Shown in pieces: positions 1 to 7,436 of a DNA stretch of 64,000 nucleotides (position 1 is its first letter; every line of letters begins with the position of its first letter). A program made the translations under genes and the position numbers. Source of the stretch: Pseudomonas sp. P8_241 (lineage in GTDB: Bacteria; Pseudomonadota; Gammaproteobacteria; Pseudomonadales; Pseudomonadaceae). The stretch is taken from contig NZ_CP125377.1 in the NCBI RefSeq assembly GCF_034008315.1, forward strand, positions 4,152,501-4,216,500, written 5' to 3'. The notes beneath the pieces are model-generated. The model did not search any database, was not told the DNA's origin, and saw only the letters and a list, made by a program, of their open reading frames with translations.

Positions 1-333
1 AGCCGTATCTCTTGAGCCGGTGTCAGCAGATCTTTGAAGGCATTCATCGCACTGGCCCACCCGTGTTATTTCAGGGTGGATCAAACGTTTACGAAATTGG
101 TTCACAACAGCTGACGAGGCGCCTGAAGAGGCCGGGCATTTATGCGGGCTTGAACCGGAACGATTAATGACTGAATTGGCACGGATGAGCACGCATGGAG
201 ATTCCGAGAGCCGCCATTGTCTCGTTTGAGTTGACAGTCAAACCCATTTCACCCGCTTTTTCCCCCTCGTGAAGATCCTTAATCTGGGCCCATGTTGAAC
301 AACGCCACTCACCCACCTCGAAAGGACTTCATC
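1..333. other. Left edge and upstream region of the YcaC gene
   Basis: No complete gene is visible. On the plus strand the frame starting at base 3 stays open to a TAA at 165-167 (54 codons, ending ..YAGLNRND) and could be the 3' end of a gene that begins outside the window, but I do not recognise the peptide. Bases 168-320 hold no recognisable gene. A TTGACA hexamer lies at 231-236 without an obvious partner -10. A ribosome binding site for the next gene is at 321-326. Confidence 0.3.
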
Positions 334-966
334 ATGAGCAACGCCACCTACAACCGCTTGAACAAAGACGACGCAGTCGTGCTGTTGGTCGATCATCAGA
401 CCGGCCTGATTTCCCTGGTTCAGGACTTTTCACCCAACGAGTTCAAGAACAACGTGTTGGCGCTGGCGGACGTCGCCAAATTTTTCGAATTGCCGACCAT
501 CCTCACCACCAGTTTTGAACAAGGCCCTAACGGCCCTCTGGTCCCGGAACTTAAAGAGATGTTTCCAGAGGCGCCCTACATCGCCCGACCAGGCCAGATC
601 AACGCATGGGATAACGAAGACTTCGTCAAGGCAATCAAGGCCACCGGGCGCAGGCAATTGATCATTGCCGGTGTCGTCACGGACGTCTGCGTCACGTTCC
701 CGACCTTGTCGGCACTGGCTGAAGGATTCGCAGTGTTCGTGGTGACTGATTCGTCGGGCACCTTCAACACCACCGTGCAACAGGCGGCCTGGAACCGCAT
801 GACCCAGGCCGGCGCGCAAATGATGAACTGGTTCTCGGTGGCGTGTGAGCTACAGCGCGACTGGCGCAACGATATCGAAGGCCTGGGTAACCTGTTGTCC
901 CAACGCATTCCAAACTATCGCAACCTCATGAACAGCTACTCGGCGTTGACTGCACGCCAGGCGTAA
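334..966 (+). CDS. ycaC: YcaC-like isochorismatase-family cysteine hydrolase
   Basis: The 210-residue product matches the E. coli YcaC subfamily almost throughout; shared blocks include LLVDHQ, FKNNVLALAD, PNGPLVPELK, YIARPG, INAWDNEDFVKA and RDWRNDIEGL. The nucleophile of this fold is Cys119 (VVTDVC), with Asp20 (LLVDHQ) as its acidic partner; Arg85 occupies the position often held by lysine, as I recall it does in YcaC. The physiological substrate of YcaC proteins is not established. The start at 334 was chosen because AAAGGA at 321-326 lies 7 bases upstream; an ATG at 292 would add 14 residues without a Shine-Dalgarno sequence. Family assignment is firm; function is open. Confidence 0.93.
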   Translation: MSNATYNRLNKDDAVVLLVDHQTGLISLVQDFSPNEFKNNVLALADVAKFFELPTILTTSFEQGPNGPLVPELKEMFPEAPYIARPGQINAWDNEDFVKAIKATGRRQLIIAGVVTDVCVTFPTLSALAEGFAVFVVTDSSGTFNTTVQQAAWNRMTQAGAQMMNWFSVACELQRDWRNDIEGLGNLLSQRIPNYRNLMNSYSALTARQA

Positions 967-978
967 AGCGACTCTCGA

Positions 979-1080
979 GTGATGAAGTTTGATCGTGTTT
1001 AAGGGTTTTTGATTCGGATTATCCCGCCACTGCGGGCAGGATCCGCCCCGCATCGAAACCTGAATGACAAACTTCATCAC
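979..1080. repeat. Long nested inverted repeat before the lipoprotein gene
   Basis: Two perfect 13-bp arms, GTGATGAAGTTTG at 979-991 and CAAACTTCATCAC at 1068-1080, enclose further imperfect pairings: GTTTTTGAT with ATCGAAAC, CGGAT with ATCCG, and CCCGC with GCGGG around a CACT loop. The whole element can fold into one long hairpin. It fills nearly all of the 128-bp gap and ends 14 bases before the next start codon. It could be a small MITE-like element or a structured 5' leader; no clear target-site duplication was seen. Confidence 0.6.
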
Positions 1081-1094
1081 AGAGAACAGAACAC

Positions 1095-1775
1095 ATGAGC
1101 ATGTCGAATAGATGGATTGCGGGTATAGCCATGAGCTGCGTATTTCAGGTTGGCTGTGTTTCGAAAGTGGCACAGCCGGAACAGCTTTCGGGCTTCCTGC
1201 CCAATTACCAGGGCCTGGAAGAGCAAACCACACCGAGTGAACAAAAGGTGCTGCGCTGGGTTGCGCCAGGGTTTGATCCAAAAGCCTACTCCACCGTCGT
1301 GTTCAAGCAGGTAGAGCTGTATCCAGCACCGAAACCGACCCAGCGTGTCAACCTGCAGACTCTGGAAGACGTGCAAGCCATGGCCAGCGACAGTATCCGG
1401 AGCGCGTTCGCGCCCTCTTTCACTATCATCTCGGACACCCAGCAAGTACCGGCCGATTCGCGGACATTGATCTTGCAAGCGGCGATCACCCACGTCAGCG
1501 CCAACAACGAGGGCATGCACTGGTACGAGGCCGTACCGATCGCAGCAATCGTCGGGACGACACAAGCGGCCACAGGCCATCGTGATCAGACAGCGGAACT
1601 GTATATAGAAGCCGACTTGATTGATGCAAAAACCGGCATGCCGGTTGCCAAGGTGGTACGCAAGGTATTTGGTGAGACCGTGGACAATGCCAGCCAGCCC
1701 GTTGTCGCTAATGACTTCAAGGCTGCATTCAAAGGCATGACAAGTGACATGCAAGCCCTGCTGACCCAGCAATAA
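1095..1775 (+). CDS. DUF3313-type outer-membrane lipoprotein
   Basis: The 226-residue protein begins with a lipoprotein signal: positive residues, a hydrophobic stretch and a lipobox ending FQVGC, with the lipidated cysteine at residue 21. The mature part resembles the DUF3313 family seen in Pseudomonas: an NFQ-like SGFL opening, a W-x-P-G-F-D region, and an alternating beta pattern around LILQAAITHVSANN. Function is unknown; such proteins are expected at the periplasmic face of an envelope membrane. The start codon is followed by a second in-frame ATG two codons later, so the exact start is uncertain. It follows a long inverted repeat and stands alone on its strand. Confidence 0.75.
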   Translation: MSMSNRWIAGIAMSCVFQVGCVSKVAQPEQLSGFLPNYQGLEEQTTPSEQKVLRWVAPGFDPKAYSTVVFKQVELYPAPKPTQRVNLQTLEDVQAMASDSIRSAFAPSFTIISDTQQVPADSRTLILQAAITHVSANNEGMHWYEAVPIAAIVGTTQAATGHRDQTAELYIEADLIDAKTGMPVAKVVRKVFGETVDNASQPVVANDFKAAFKGMTSDMQALLTQQ

Positions 1776-1937
1776 CCACCGCGCGATACCCCATTGCACA
1801 CGTTTGATCGCCTGCCATTCATAGCCTTGGGTTTGCATCGCGGATTTGACTGGCATGGGGTTTCAGTCGGCACTGACACTGCCTCTCCCTAAACAACCCG
1901 TTAGACAAATAACGATGTTTAACGAGAGTCCGACCTG

Positions 1938-2399
1938 ATGAAAATACTGACGTTTACCTTTTCGGCCTTTTTGTTGCTCGCCAGCGCCAGTGCATTGGCG
2001 GTGACGGTGGTTCCACTCAAAGGCCAAACTTCCCAGACGATCCAGCAAGACACCAGCGCTTGCCAATCACAAGCCAACGCCCAGTTTCCGACACAAAATA
2101 CAGTGCCCTCTGGTGGCCGAGCAAAAGGCGCTGCCACCGCCGCGGTCGCCGGGGCTACTGCGGCGCAAGTTCGTGGCCAGCAACATGACAACCTTTATGA
2201 CCAGATTGACGACGACACCAAACAAGACTATCGGCAGAATCATGCGCGCAGCGCTGCGGCGGCCGGGGTCGTGATCGGCGGATCAAGGCAACGCCAGGAG
2301 CGCCGGCAAAACCTTGGTACAACCGAAGAGAACATCACCGCCAACAACTCCGTATACAGCAGCTGCCTGCAACAGCGTGGATACAACATTTTGCCTTGA
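1938..2399 (+). CDS. Exported glycine-zipper (YMGG-like) protein
   Basis: A 153-residue product with a clear signal peptide (MKILTFTFSAFLLLASASALA, cleavage near residue 21) followed by a Cys-containing segment, an Ala/Gly-rich stretch (GAATAAVAGATAA, residues ~63-75) and a second one (AAAAGVVIGG) separated by a Gln/Asp-rich hydrophilic region. This arrangement is typical of YMGG-like glycine-zipper proteins, which are small envelope proteins of unknown role. A cysteine near each end (residues ~43 and ~145) could pair in the periplasm. It has its own ribosome binding site and follows the lipoprotein gene by 162 bases, so co-transcription is possible but not shown. Confidence 0.7.
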   Translation: MKILTFTFSAFLLLASASALAVTVVPLKGQTSQTIQQDTSACQSQANAQFPTQNTVPSGGRAKGAATAAVAGATAAQVRGQQHDNLYDQIDDDTKQDYRQNHARSAAAAGVVIGGSRQRQERRQNLGTTEENITANNSVYSSCLQQRGYNILP

Positions 2400-2463
2400 G
2401 TCCCGTTCCTCCGGAACCTTTGGGCCGATTAACCCGCTTCTTTTCGATACACCATTAAAAAGA

Positions 2464-2501
2464 CAAAAAAAACCCCACGTCCGCCATGAAAGGACGTGGG
2501 G
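2464..2501 (-). terminator. Intrinsic terminator, minus-strand orientation
   Basis: CCCCACGTCC at 2473-2482 pairs perfectly with GGACGTGGGG at 2492-2501 around a 9-base loop. An A-run at 2465-2472 becomes a run of U in a minus-strand transcript, so the terminator works leftwards, not for the plus-strand gene ending at 2399. Confidence 0.85.
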
Positions 2502-2610
2502 CAAAGGTGTTGAAACGAGAGATGGAGATTGTTTTAACCACGACAAACAATCCTTGAATGTCGTTCGCGTCCGCAACCCCCGAAACCATTTAAAACGCTG
2601 CCGAACTTAA
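2464..2610 (-). ncRNA. Candidate small RNA on the minus strand
   Basis: Read on the minus strand, this region has two hairpins: GATTGTTT pairing with AAACAATC (2527-2534 and 2545-2552), then a 10-bp GC-rich stem followed by eight T residues, a textbook intrinsic terminator. No minus-strand gene lies upstream for this terminator to serve; the nearest genes on either side read plus. A weak promoter-like pair (TTGATG, 16 bases, TAAGTT) lies at 2604-2631. I do not recognise the RNA. The 5' end is a guess. Confidence 0.4.
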
Positions 2611-3037
2611 CGCAAAGTTAATACGCATCAAAAATTGTTGCCGCTCAATCGGCCGATCTTAATTGTCGCTCTTGATCAATATTGCAAACATTAATCAGGA
2701 CTATCGGTGGCAACGAATACTGCTTGCGCAAATGCGAATCAGTTGAGCGAACCCACCATCCTAATGACCGTCGATACCCTGCCTCGCACTTTTCGGATAG
2801 CGCCGATTGAGTACAAAGAGCATCATTACTGGCTCCGATTGAAACCCGTGGATTTGCTCTTGCTTGATTCCAGTGAATTTTTTGATGGTCTGTTTCAGCA
2901 TTCCAGAGTGACGCTCGCTGCGTCTATCGCGCTTGCCCGCCGATAGCCTTTCATTCCCCACAGCAAGTATCGCGTCAAATCCAGCCTGTCAAAACCGTCT
3001 CTATACTCAGCCAGAACCGACCGAACGGAGGACTCCC
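2611..3037. other. Intergenic region upstream of the ToxR-like regulator
   Basis: No convincing gene. A GTG-initiated frame at 2707-2946 has no Shine-Dalgarno sequence and an unremarkable composition. The region presumably carries the promoter of the regulator pair; GGAGG at 3026-3030 is the ribosome binding site for the gene at 3038. Confidence 0.4.
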
Positions 3038-3859
3038 ATGCGCTACGCCTTCAAGTTGAAAAATGGTGCCGTGGCCCTTTTCGACCCTGATACCGCTTTG
3101 CTTTCCATCACAACACCTCACGGAGAAATTCAAAACTCCACATTAGGTAGAGCAGAGTCGCGCCTGTTGGACCTGTTGCTAATGGAACCTGGCCAGACTA
3201 AAAGCCGAGAGGAGATCATCGACTACACCTGGAATGATCGCGTCGTCGCCTCCGGCAGTCTGAACCAGGCAGTTTTCTCCCTTAGAAACATTTTGAATGA
3301 TAATCGTGATCACGAAATTCTGATGACGGTTCCGCGAAGAGGCTACTGCTTTAACCGGCAGTATGTCGTCGATGCACAAACCGATATACCGGCATCAACC
3401 GATGAAATAGCGACGCCTGCTCCACCCGCTATTGAAGAGCCTTTGCCAACCGTCACTAATGTAACGTTGGCGACTTCCGGGAAAATTACAAAGTCCGATT
3501 ATATTAAAAAAGCCCAGTCAATCGGTTATATCTTGACGTTGGGCGTGTGTGCCTTCGCGGGTTTCCACTCTGGCTTCGATACACCGAAGATAGAAATCTC
3601 CAGTTTGCAACAGAACGAGTTGGTCATTCATGCAGTGGCTCACAGCGTCGCCGAGGCTGAATCACTCAGGGATGCGTCAGCTAAACAGGTCCAACAGTTC
3701 TCACCAAACCTCAAGGGCCAGGTGTGGCTGAACCGCTATAAATCAAATTACTCTGTTTCGTGCGTGCGCCCAGACCTGAGCACTGCAAACTTACAACTCA
3801 ACAGCGACCAAAAAGACCTTGCCTTGATGATTCGCCAATGTCTGGAAGCAACAATATGA
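3038..3859 (+). CDS. ToxR/CadC-like transmembrane transcriptional regulator
   Basis: This 273-residue protein has an N-terminal OmpR-type winged helix (residues ~25-110: SREEIIDYTW, LNQAVFSLRNIL, VPRRGYCF), a Pro/Thr-rich linker, one hydrophobic segment (SIGYILTLGVCAFAGF, residues ~161-176) and a C-terminal domain that would be periplasmic. It has no receiver domain. This is the architecture of ToxR, CadC and TcpP, which sense at the membrane and bind DNA directly. Two periplasmic cysteines (SVSC and RQC) could form a disulfide, as in ToxR. The start was set at 3038 by GGAGG 8 bases upstream. The stop overlaps the next start (ATGA), pointing to translational coupling with a ToxS-like partner. 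Targets are unknown; the adjacent surface-protein genes are the obvious candidates. Confidence 0.85.
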   Translation: MRYAFKLKNGAVALFDPDTALLSITTPHGEIQNSTLGRAESRLLDLLLMEPGQTKSREEIIDYTWNDRVVASGSLNQAVFSLRNILNDNRDHEILMTVPRRGYCFNRQYVVDAQTDIPASTDEIATPAPPAIEEPLPTVTNVTLATSGKITKSDYIKKAQSIGYILTLGVCAFAGFHSGFDTPKIEISSLQQNELVIHAVAHSVAEAESLRDASAKQVQQFSPNLKGQVWLNRYKSNYSVSCVRPDLSTANLQLNSDQKDLALMIRQCLEATI

Positions 3860-4338
3860 AGCCAACGATACCATCCTGGGTCCACTGGATCGTTCTTGGA
3901 ATCATCAACGCTGTCTGTATTTTCTCTCTGATCTATTCGCCGTCTTACTACATGGAAAATACCAGCTATCAAACCATCACCCGGCAATGGCTTGAAGATA
4001 ACAACCAGCTTAATACTGAAGAGTATCTGACCATTGGCCATGGTCGACTGACACAAACCACGCTGGAAAGCCTGAACGGAAAAATTCGCAACGCTACTAT
4101 TTCGGCGGATGTTGTTCGAGAGAGCAATCATCATGTCCAGATAAAAATCAGCAGCGTCAAGCTAAGTCAGGACACCGAACTGTTTGCCATTGAGAAGACC
4201 CCCGACCTCTTCTTCAGACGCCAGTATGTCCTCCAGGAAGGCGCCGTTCTGAACTACGAATTAATTCCTACCACCAACAAAAGTGCGGTCTGTTTTTACG
4301 TGCATGAACTGGGTCGTTTGCGCTGCATGAATCACTAA
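3856..4338 (+). CDS. Small membrane-anchored partner of the ToxR-like regulator
   Basis: A 160-residue protein with one N-terminal transmembrane segment (WVHWIVLGIINAVCIFSLIY, residues ~8-27) and a periplasmic domain ending in a segment with two cysteines (SAVCFYV..RLRCMNH). No known domain is recognised. Its ATG overlaps the stop codon of the ToxR-like gene by four bases, and its size and topology match ToxS/TcpH-type effector proteins that stabilise or tune a ToxR-type regulator. A longer frame starts at 3760 but lies inside the regulator gene and lacks a binding site. The role as ToxS analogue is inferred from position and topology only. Confidence 0.7.
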   Translation: MKPTIPSWVHWIVLGIINAVCIFSLIYSPSYYMENTSYQTITRQWLEDNNQLNTEEYLTIGHGRLTQTTLESLNGKIRNATISADVVRESNHHVQIKISSVKLSQDTELFAIEKTPDLFFRRQYVLQEGAVLNYELIPTTNKSAVCFYVHELGRLRCMNH

Positions 4339-4391
4339 GCTTCTGCTGGCAAAAGGACCTGCCAGACCTTGCCGCTTCTGCGGATTCAAGC

Positions 4392-4420
4392 AAAAAAATA
4401 AACATTATTGACTTGAATCA
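4392..4420 (+). promoter_or_regulatory. Recurring motif, copy A
   Basis: AAAAAATAAACATTATTGAC followed by TTGAATC resembles two other sites in this locus (6121-6145 and 7340-7365). The shared core is AAAAATAnCAnTnAnTGACTTnnATC. This copy lies between the regulator pair and the decayed OmpA-type gene, about 250 bases before that gene, and is the most diverged. Confidence 0.35.
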
Positions 4421-4671
4421 GACATTCCCCTGCGTCAAAGTCCCTCCTTTTTTCTTGGGCCCGTACGTGCATGCACCCACCGCACACCGCGGTTCCATAC
4501 GCCTGAAATCAAACTGAATGACACCCGACAGCGCTGTCGGCAGCATCGGAAATATGAGTTTTTGACTTTGATAAGCAAGTTCGCAGCGAGAGTATCCACT
4601 GGCCAGGCCGTGGTGATCAGGCGGCTGACATTATGCTTTGTCCAAAAAATCATTAACAAGGAAGCACGTCA
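4421..4671. other. Intergenic region before the decayed barrel gene
   Basis: No gene or hairpin of note. It may contain the former promoter of the pseudogene at 4672; a ribosome binding site-like AAGGAAG lies just before its ATG. Confidence 0.4.
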
Positions 4672-5081
4672 ATGCTGCTGAAAAACCTCGCTACCGCTTC
4701 GCTCGGTGTCTTGCTCTCTCTAAAGGCCATGGCCAATGACAAAGAGATTTACAGCACAGACATGACTCGTATTGAAAGCAACGAAAGTACGCTGAGTGAA
4801 GAAGAGGCCAGTTACAAGATTTGTTCAGACTATCGTGTGAGTAATTTTTTTGCCTTTGACGCATCGGCCATTGGCTCGGCCGCTCAACAAACGGCTATCT
4901 TTGGTTCAAAAATTGCGCCGCAAAAACTGCAAAGCCTGTTGGACTTGCCTTTGAACGATACGTACGTTTTTTCAGCGGCGTTAGAGCTTGTACCGGAATC
5001 AGCGACGATATCCGAACCTACGACAACAGCGTCGATTTGATCGCCAGCACCGAGGTCAAGTCAGGTACCTCTACTTAGAAC
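4672..5081 (+). pseudogene. Frameshifted paralogue of the OmpA-type barrel protein
   Basis: The first ~70 residues align with the intact protein encoded at 7437-7937: a similar signal peptide, then KEIYS..TRIESNESTLSEEE against KGLYV..TSIETDKSHLSDDD, SYKICSDYRV against SYKVFAGYRV. A later block, LQSLLDLPLNDTYVFSAALE, matches VQAAAHLGFPLGDRVRLFAS. The frame then stops at 5040, but the +1 frame continues as GISDDIRTYDNSVDL, matching DDDTGVDL, and ends at 5079-5081, well short of the last barrel strands. I read this as a duplicate that has lost internal sequence, shifted frame and lost its C-terminal closing strand. The open part could still be translated into a 122-residue product. Confidence 0.75.
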
Positions 5082-5109
5082 TATCCATTTAGCTGAAGAG
5101 CCAAACTCC

Positions 5110-6084
5110 ATGTGTAGCACAATCCCTGATGAAGTCTTTCATGTAACGTCTACTCCTGCGGGCATTCCCAACCGGACCATTGGCCGGTGGGAAATGAGCC
5201 TCACGCCGTCGGAGTATGAAGCCAGCATTCGACAGCATAAGGTCATTGATGGTCCCAGACTCCAATGCAGTCGACTGGAGTTTGATTCCGCTGTCACTAT
5301 GATCAGCGCGGTTCCTCATGGTTTTGTCACGGTGGCCATTTCTCAGTCTTCCGTGGGAAGACCGACTGTCAATGGTCACAAGTTGCGGCCTAACGAAATC
5401 ATTGTGCTCAATAGCGATGAGCCCGTGCATTACCTGTGCGAGCCGAATGAGACGCTCTTTACGCTGACCACAACCGAAGAACATTATCAGCAGTGTCTCG
5501 AAAAACACGCCGGTATCGATGTGCTTGCAGAGCGAAAAGAGCACCGCTTCCAGGTCGCTAATTTCAAATTGATGCAAGCGGCGATTGAGGCGATCAACGC
5601 TCATTTTATCGACGTCAATAACCCGGATTTACATCAGCGCACCGCCCCGCAAATTTCAGCCATTGAAAATGCGCTGCTGACTTCACTGCTACGGGCACTG
5701 ACACCAGCAGGTCGCTGCGCGCTCAGAACACCGACACGCAGAAAAGTCGCGATAGAAGCCATTGAGTACATTCATCAAAACACCAAAAAGGCGCTTTGCA
5801 TGAAAGCGCTGGTCAGGCAGCTGCAAACCACCACTCGCACCTTGCATCATGGCTTTGTTGAAACATTCGGCATCTCACCGATTGCTTACGTGAGAAACCT
5901 GAGACTCGCCAATGTCCGACGCGACTTGATCCGCAATACATGGCCTACCGTGACCGAGACGGCGATGTATTGGAACTTTCACCATCTCAGTCGTTTCTCC
6001 AAGGCGTATCAGGATGCCTACGGGGAAATTCCCTCGGAAACAGCCAGACGTAACGCCGCCAGGCTGCAAGCGTCCAACCGCTGA
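5110..6084 (+). CDS. AraC-family transcriptional regulator
   Basis: The 324-residue protein has an N-terminal sensing domain and a C-terminal double helix-turn-helix (residues ~215-310) with the second-HTH signature FHHLSRFSKAYQDAYGEIPSE, the usual AraC/XylS FGxFSxxYRxxFGxxPS pattern. The first helix-turn-helix includes LVRQLQTTTRTLHHGFVE. The long N-terminus without an obvious cupin metal site is similar to the AraC_binding_2 group. It starts 29 bases after the barrel pseudogene and precedes a small membrane peptide and an EAL protein. Its target may be one of these surface or signalling genes; no operator was identified with confidence. Confidence 0.88.
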   Translation: MCSTIPDEVFHVTSTPAGIPNRTIGRWEMSLTPSEYEASIRQHKVIDGPRLQCSRLEFDSAVTMISAVPHGFVTVAISQSSVGRPTVNGHKLRPNEIIVLNSDEPVHYLCEPNETLFTLTTTEEHYQQCLEKHAGIDVLAERKEHRFQVANFKLMQAAIEAINAHFIDVNNPDLHQRTAPQISAIENALLTSLLRALTPAGRCALRTPTRRKVAIEAIEYIHQNTKKALCMKALVRQLQTTTRTLHHGFVETFGISPIAYVRNLRLANVRRDLIRNTWPTVTETAMYWNFHHLSRFSKAYQDAYGEIPSETARRNAARLQASNR

Positions 6085-6120
6085 CAACAACAGATGGCGA
6101 GTGGACGTAATGTCGAGTCT

Positions 6121-6145
6121 AAAAATAACAATCAATAACTTTCAT
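6121..6145 (+). promoter_or_regulatory. Recurring motif, copy B
   Basis: AAAAATAACAATCAATAACT followed by TTCATC. It lies 37 bases after the AraC stop and 52 bases before the small membrane-peptide gene. It matches copy C at 7340-7365 in most positions. See copy A for the shared core. Confidence 0.45.
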
Positions 6146-6196
6146 CCGCCAACCTGCATTGCCAACATTGCTTATTTCTAAGTCAAGGAGATAGGC

Positions 6197-6301
6197 ATGC
6201 GCTATCGGCTCAACTCACTTCCGCTCAAACAGAAAGTCATCTTTTGCCTGGCTGCTTATTTGTGTGGTGTCGCGTTAGCCTGGTTTATGGACGGTTTATA
6301 G
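6197..6301 (+). CDS. 34-residue membrane peptide
   Basis: A short gene with a good ribosome binding site (AAGGAG at 6185-6190, 6 bases from the ATG). The product has a basic start (MRYRLNSLPLKQK) and one hydrophobic segment (VIFCLAAYLCGVALAWFM), then ends DGL. It would insert in the inner membrane with the N-terminus in the cytoplasm. It precedes the EAL gene by 46 bases and may share its transcript. Function is unknown; the strength of the binding site and the clean hydrophobic segment are the reasons to regard it as real. Confidence 0.6.
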   Translation: MRYRLNSLPLKQKVIFCLAAYLCGVALAWFMDGL

Positions 6302-6347
6302 CGCGCCCCCTCACCTCTTCGGGCCGAATCTCCTTTTTGGAATTTTT

Positions 6348-7331
6348 ATGATCGCTGCGTCTATAGCCTTGCTTAAAAGACACACGTTCGCTTTATGCGC
6401 AACGGCTGCGGTGGGTTTGGCTGCATGGTTTTTTGCCGCAGGCAACTCCCTTCCTCTAAGTGATTTCAAAGGGCTCAGGTGGAAGTTAATCATTGGCCTG
6501 GCTTTCATGGCGGCAGCCCTGCTGTACGTCGCCTGGCAGACCCAGAGGTATTGCACCTCAACCGTCGTTCAACTTCGCAAGGCCATAAGGGCGAACAAGC
6601 TGCATGTTCATTACCAGCCTATTGTCAATTTGACCACCGGGGATCTGGTCGGAGCCGAGTCGCTGTCTCGCTGGAACGCCAACGGAATCGCCATCCCGCC
6701 GGACGTGTTCATCACAGCGGCAGAGGGATCCGACTTGATTTGTGAGCTGACGCGCTCGGTCATACGCCAGGTGGCGGAGGATTACAGCACCTATCTTTGG
6801 GCGTGCAAGGATTTCTACATCACCATCAATCTTTCCGCGCAAGACGTTCTCGATCAAACCTTTCCCGATTTCGTCGCCAGCATTCTGACTGCCTACAACA
6901 TACCGGCTTTATCCATCGTCTTTGAAGTCACCGAAAGAGCGTTGATAGAGCCAAACCACGCAGCTGCTCAACTGCACAAACTGAGAGCGTGCGGGCATCG
7001 TATTGCCCTGGATGACTTTGGCACTGGCTACTCGAGCCTTTCGCTCATCGAATCATTGCCTTTCGACATAATGAAAATAGATCGTTCATTCATCGAGCAA
7101 GACAAGATCGCTGCCAAGGACGCCCTGTGGCGACACATTGCCAACATCGCCAGGGCTCTAAAGATCAAGGTGGTCGCAGAAGGTGTAGAGACTCAGCAGC
7201 AACTACCGCACCTGGCATCGGAAGGCGTGGTGTTGGCACAAGGTTGGCTGTTTTCCAGAGCACTCCCCGTTCAGGCATTGGCAAGACGCTATTTTCAATG
7301 TCCCATGACCCTTAAAGCTCAGGCGGATTAA
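6348..7331 (+). CDS. Membrane-anchored EAL-domain phosphodiesterase
   Basis: A 327-residue protein with two N-terminal transmembrane segments (residues ~10-30 and ~45-62) followed by an EAL domain (residues ~80-315). The signature glutamate is present in a variant motif, ESL instead of EAL (VGAESLSRW). The other catalytic elements are in place: the asparagine in ITINLSAQ, FEVTER, the metal-binding DDFGTGYSSL, KIDRSFI and VAEGVET. It should hydrolyse cyclic di-GMP to pGpG at the inner membrane. There is no GGDEF or CSS-type periplasmic sensing domain. It is probably expressed with the 34-residue peptide just upstream. Confidence 0.88.
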   Translation: MIAASIALLKRHTFALCATAAVGLAAWFFAAGNSLPLSDFKGLRWKLIIGLAFMAAALLYVAWQTQRYCTSTVVQLRKAIRANKLHVHYQPIVNLTTGDLVGAESLSRWNANGIAIPPDVFITAAEGSDLICELTRSVIRQVAEDYSTYLWACKDFYITINLSAQDVLDQTFPDFVASILTAYNIPALSIVFEVTERALIEPNHAAAQLHKLRACGHRIALDDFGTGYSSLSLIESLPFDIMKIDRSFIEQDKIAAKDALWRHIANIARALKIKVVAEGVETQQQLPHLASEGVVLAQGWLFSRALPVQALARRYFQCPMTLKAQAD

Positions 7332-7339
7332 AGCGACTC

Positions 7340-7365
7340 AAAAATACCAATCAATGACTTCTATC
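7340..7365 (+). promoter_or_regulatory. Recurring motif, copy C
   Basis: AAAAATACCAATCAATGACT followed by TCTATC, 8 bases after the EAL stop and 72 bases before the OmpA-type barrel gene. It is the closest relative of copy B. The placement before separate transcription units suggests a shared regulator binding site. Confidence 0.45.
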
Positions 7366-7436
7366 AGGCTTTGTGATCGCTCAGATTCTCTGCAAACACC
7401 TCACAATCGACAACCTGTAGAAGGACTACACCTCCC

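Noticed and set aside
2707..2946. GTG-initiated 79-codon plus-strand ORF
   Set aside because: No Shine-Dalgarno sequence, no recognisable product and no sign of conservation; it lies in the promoter region of the regulator pair.
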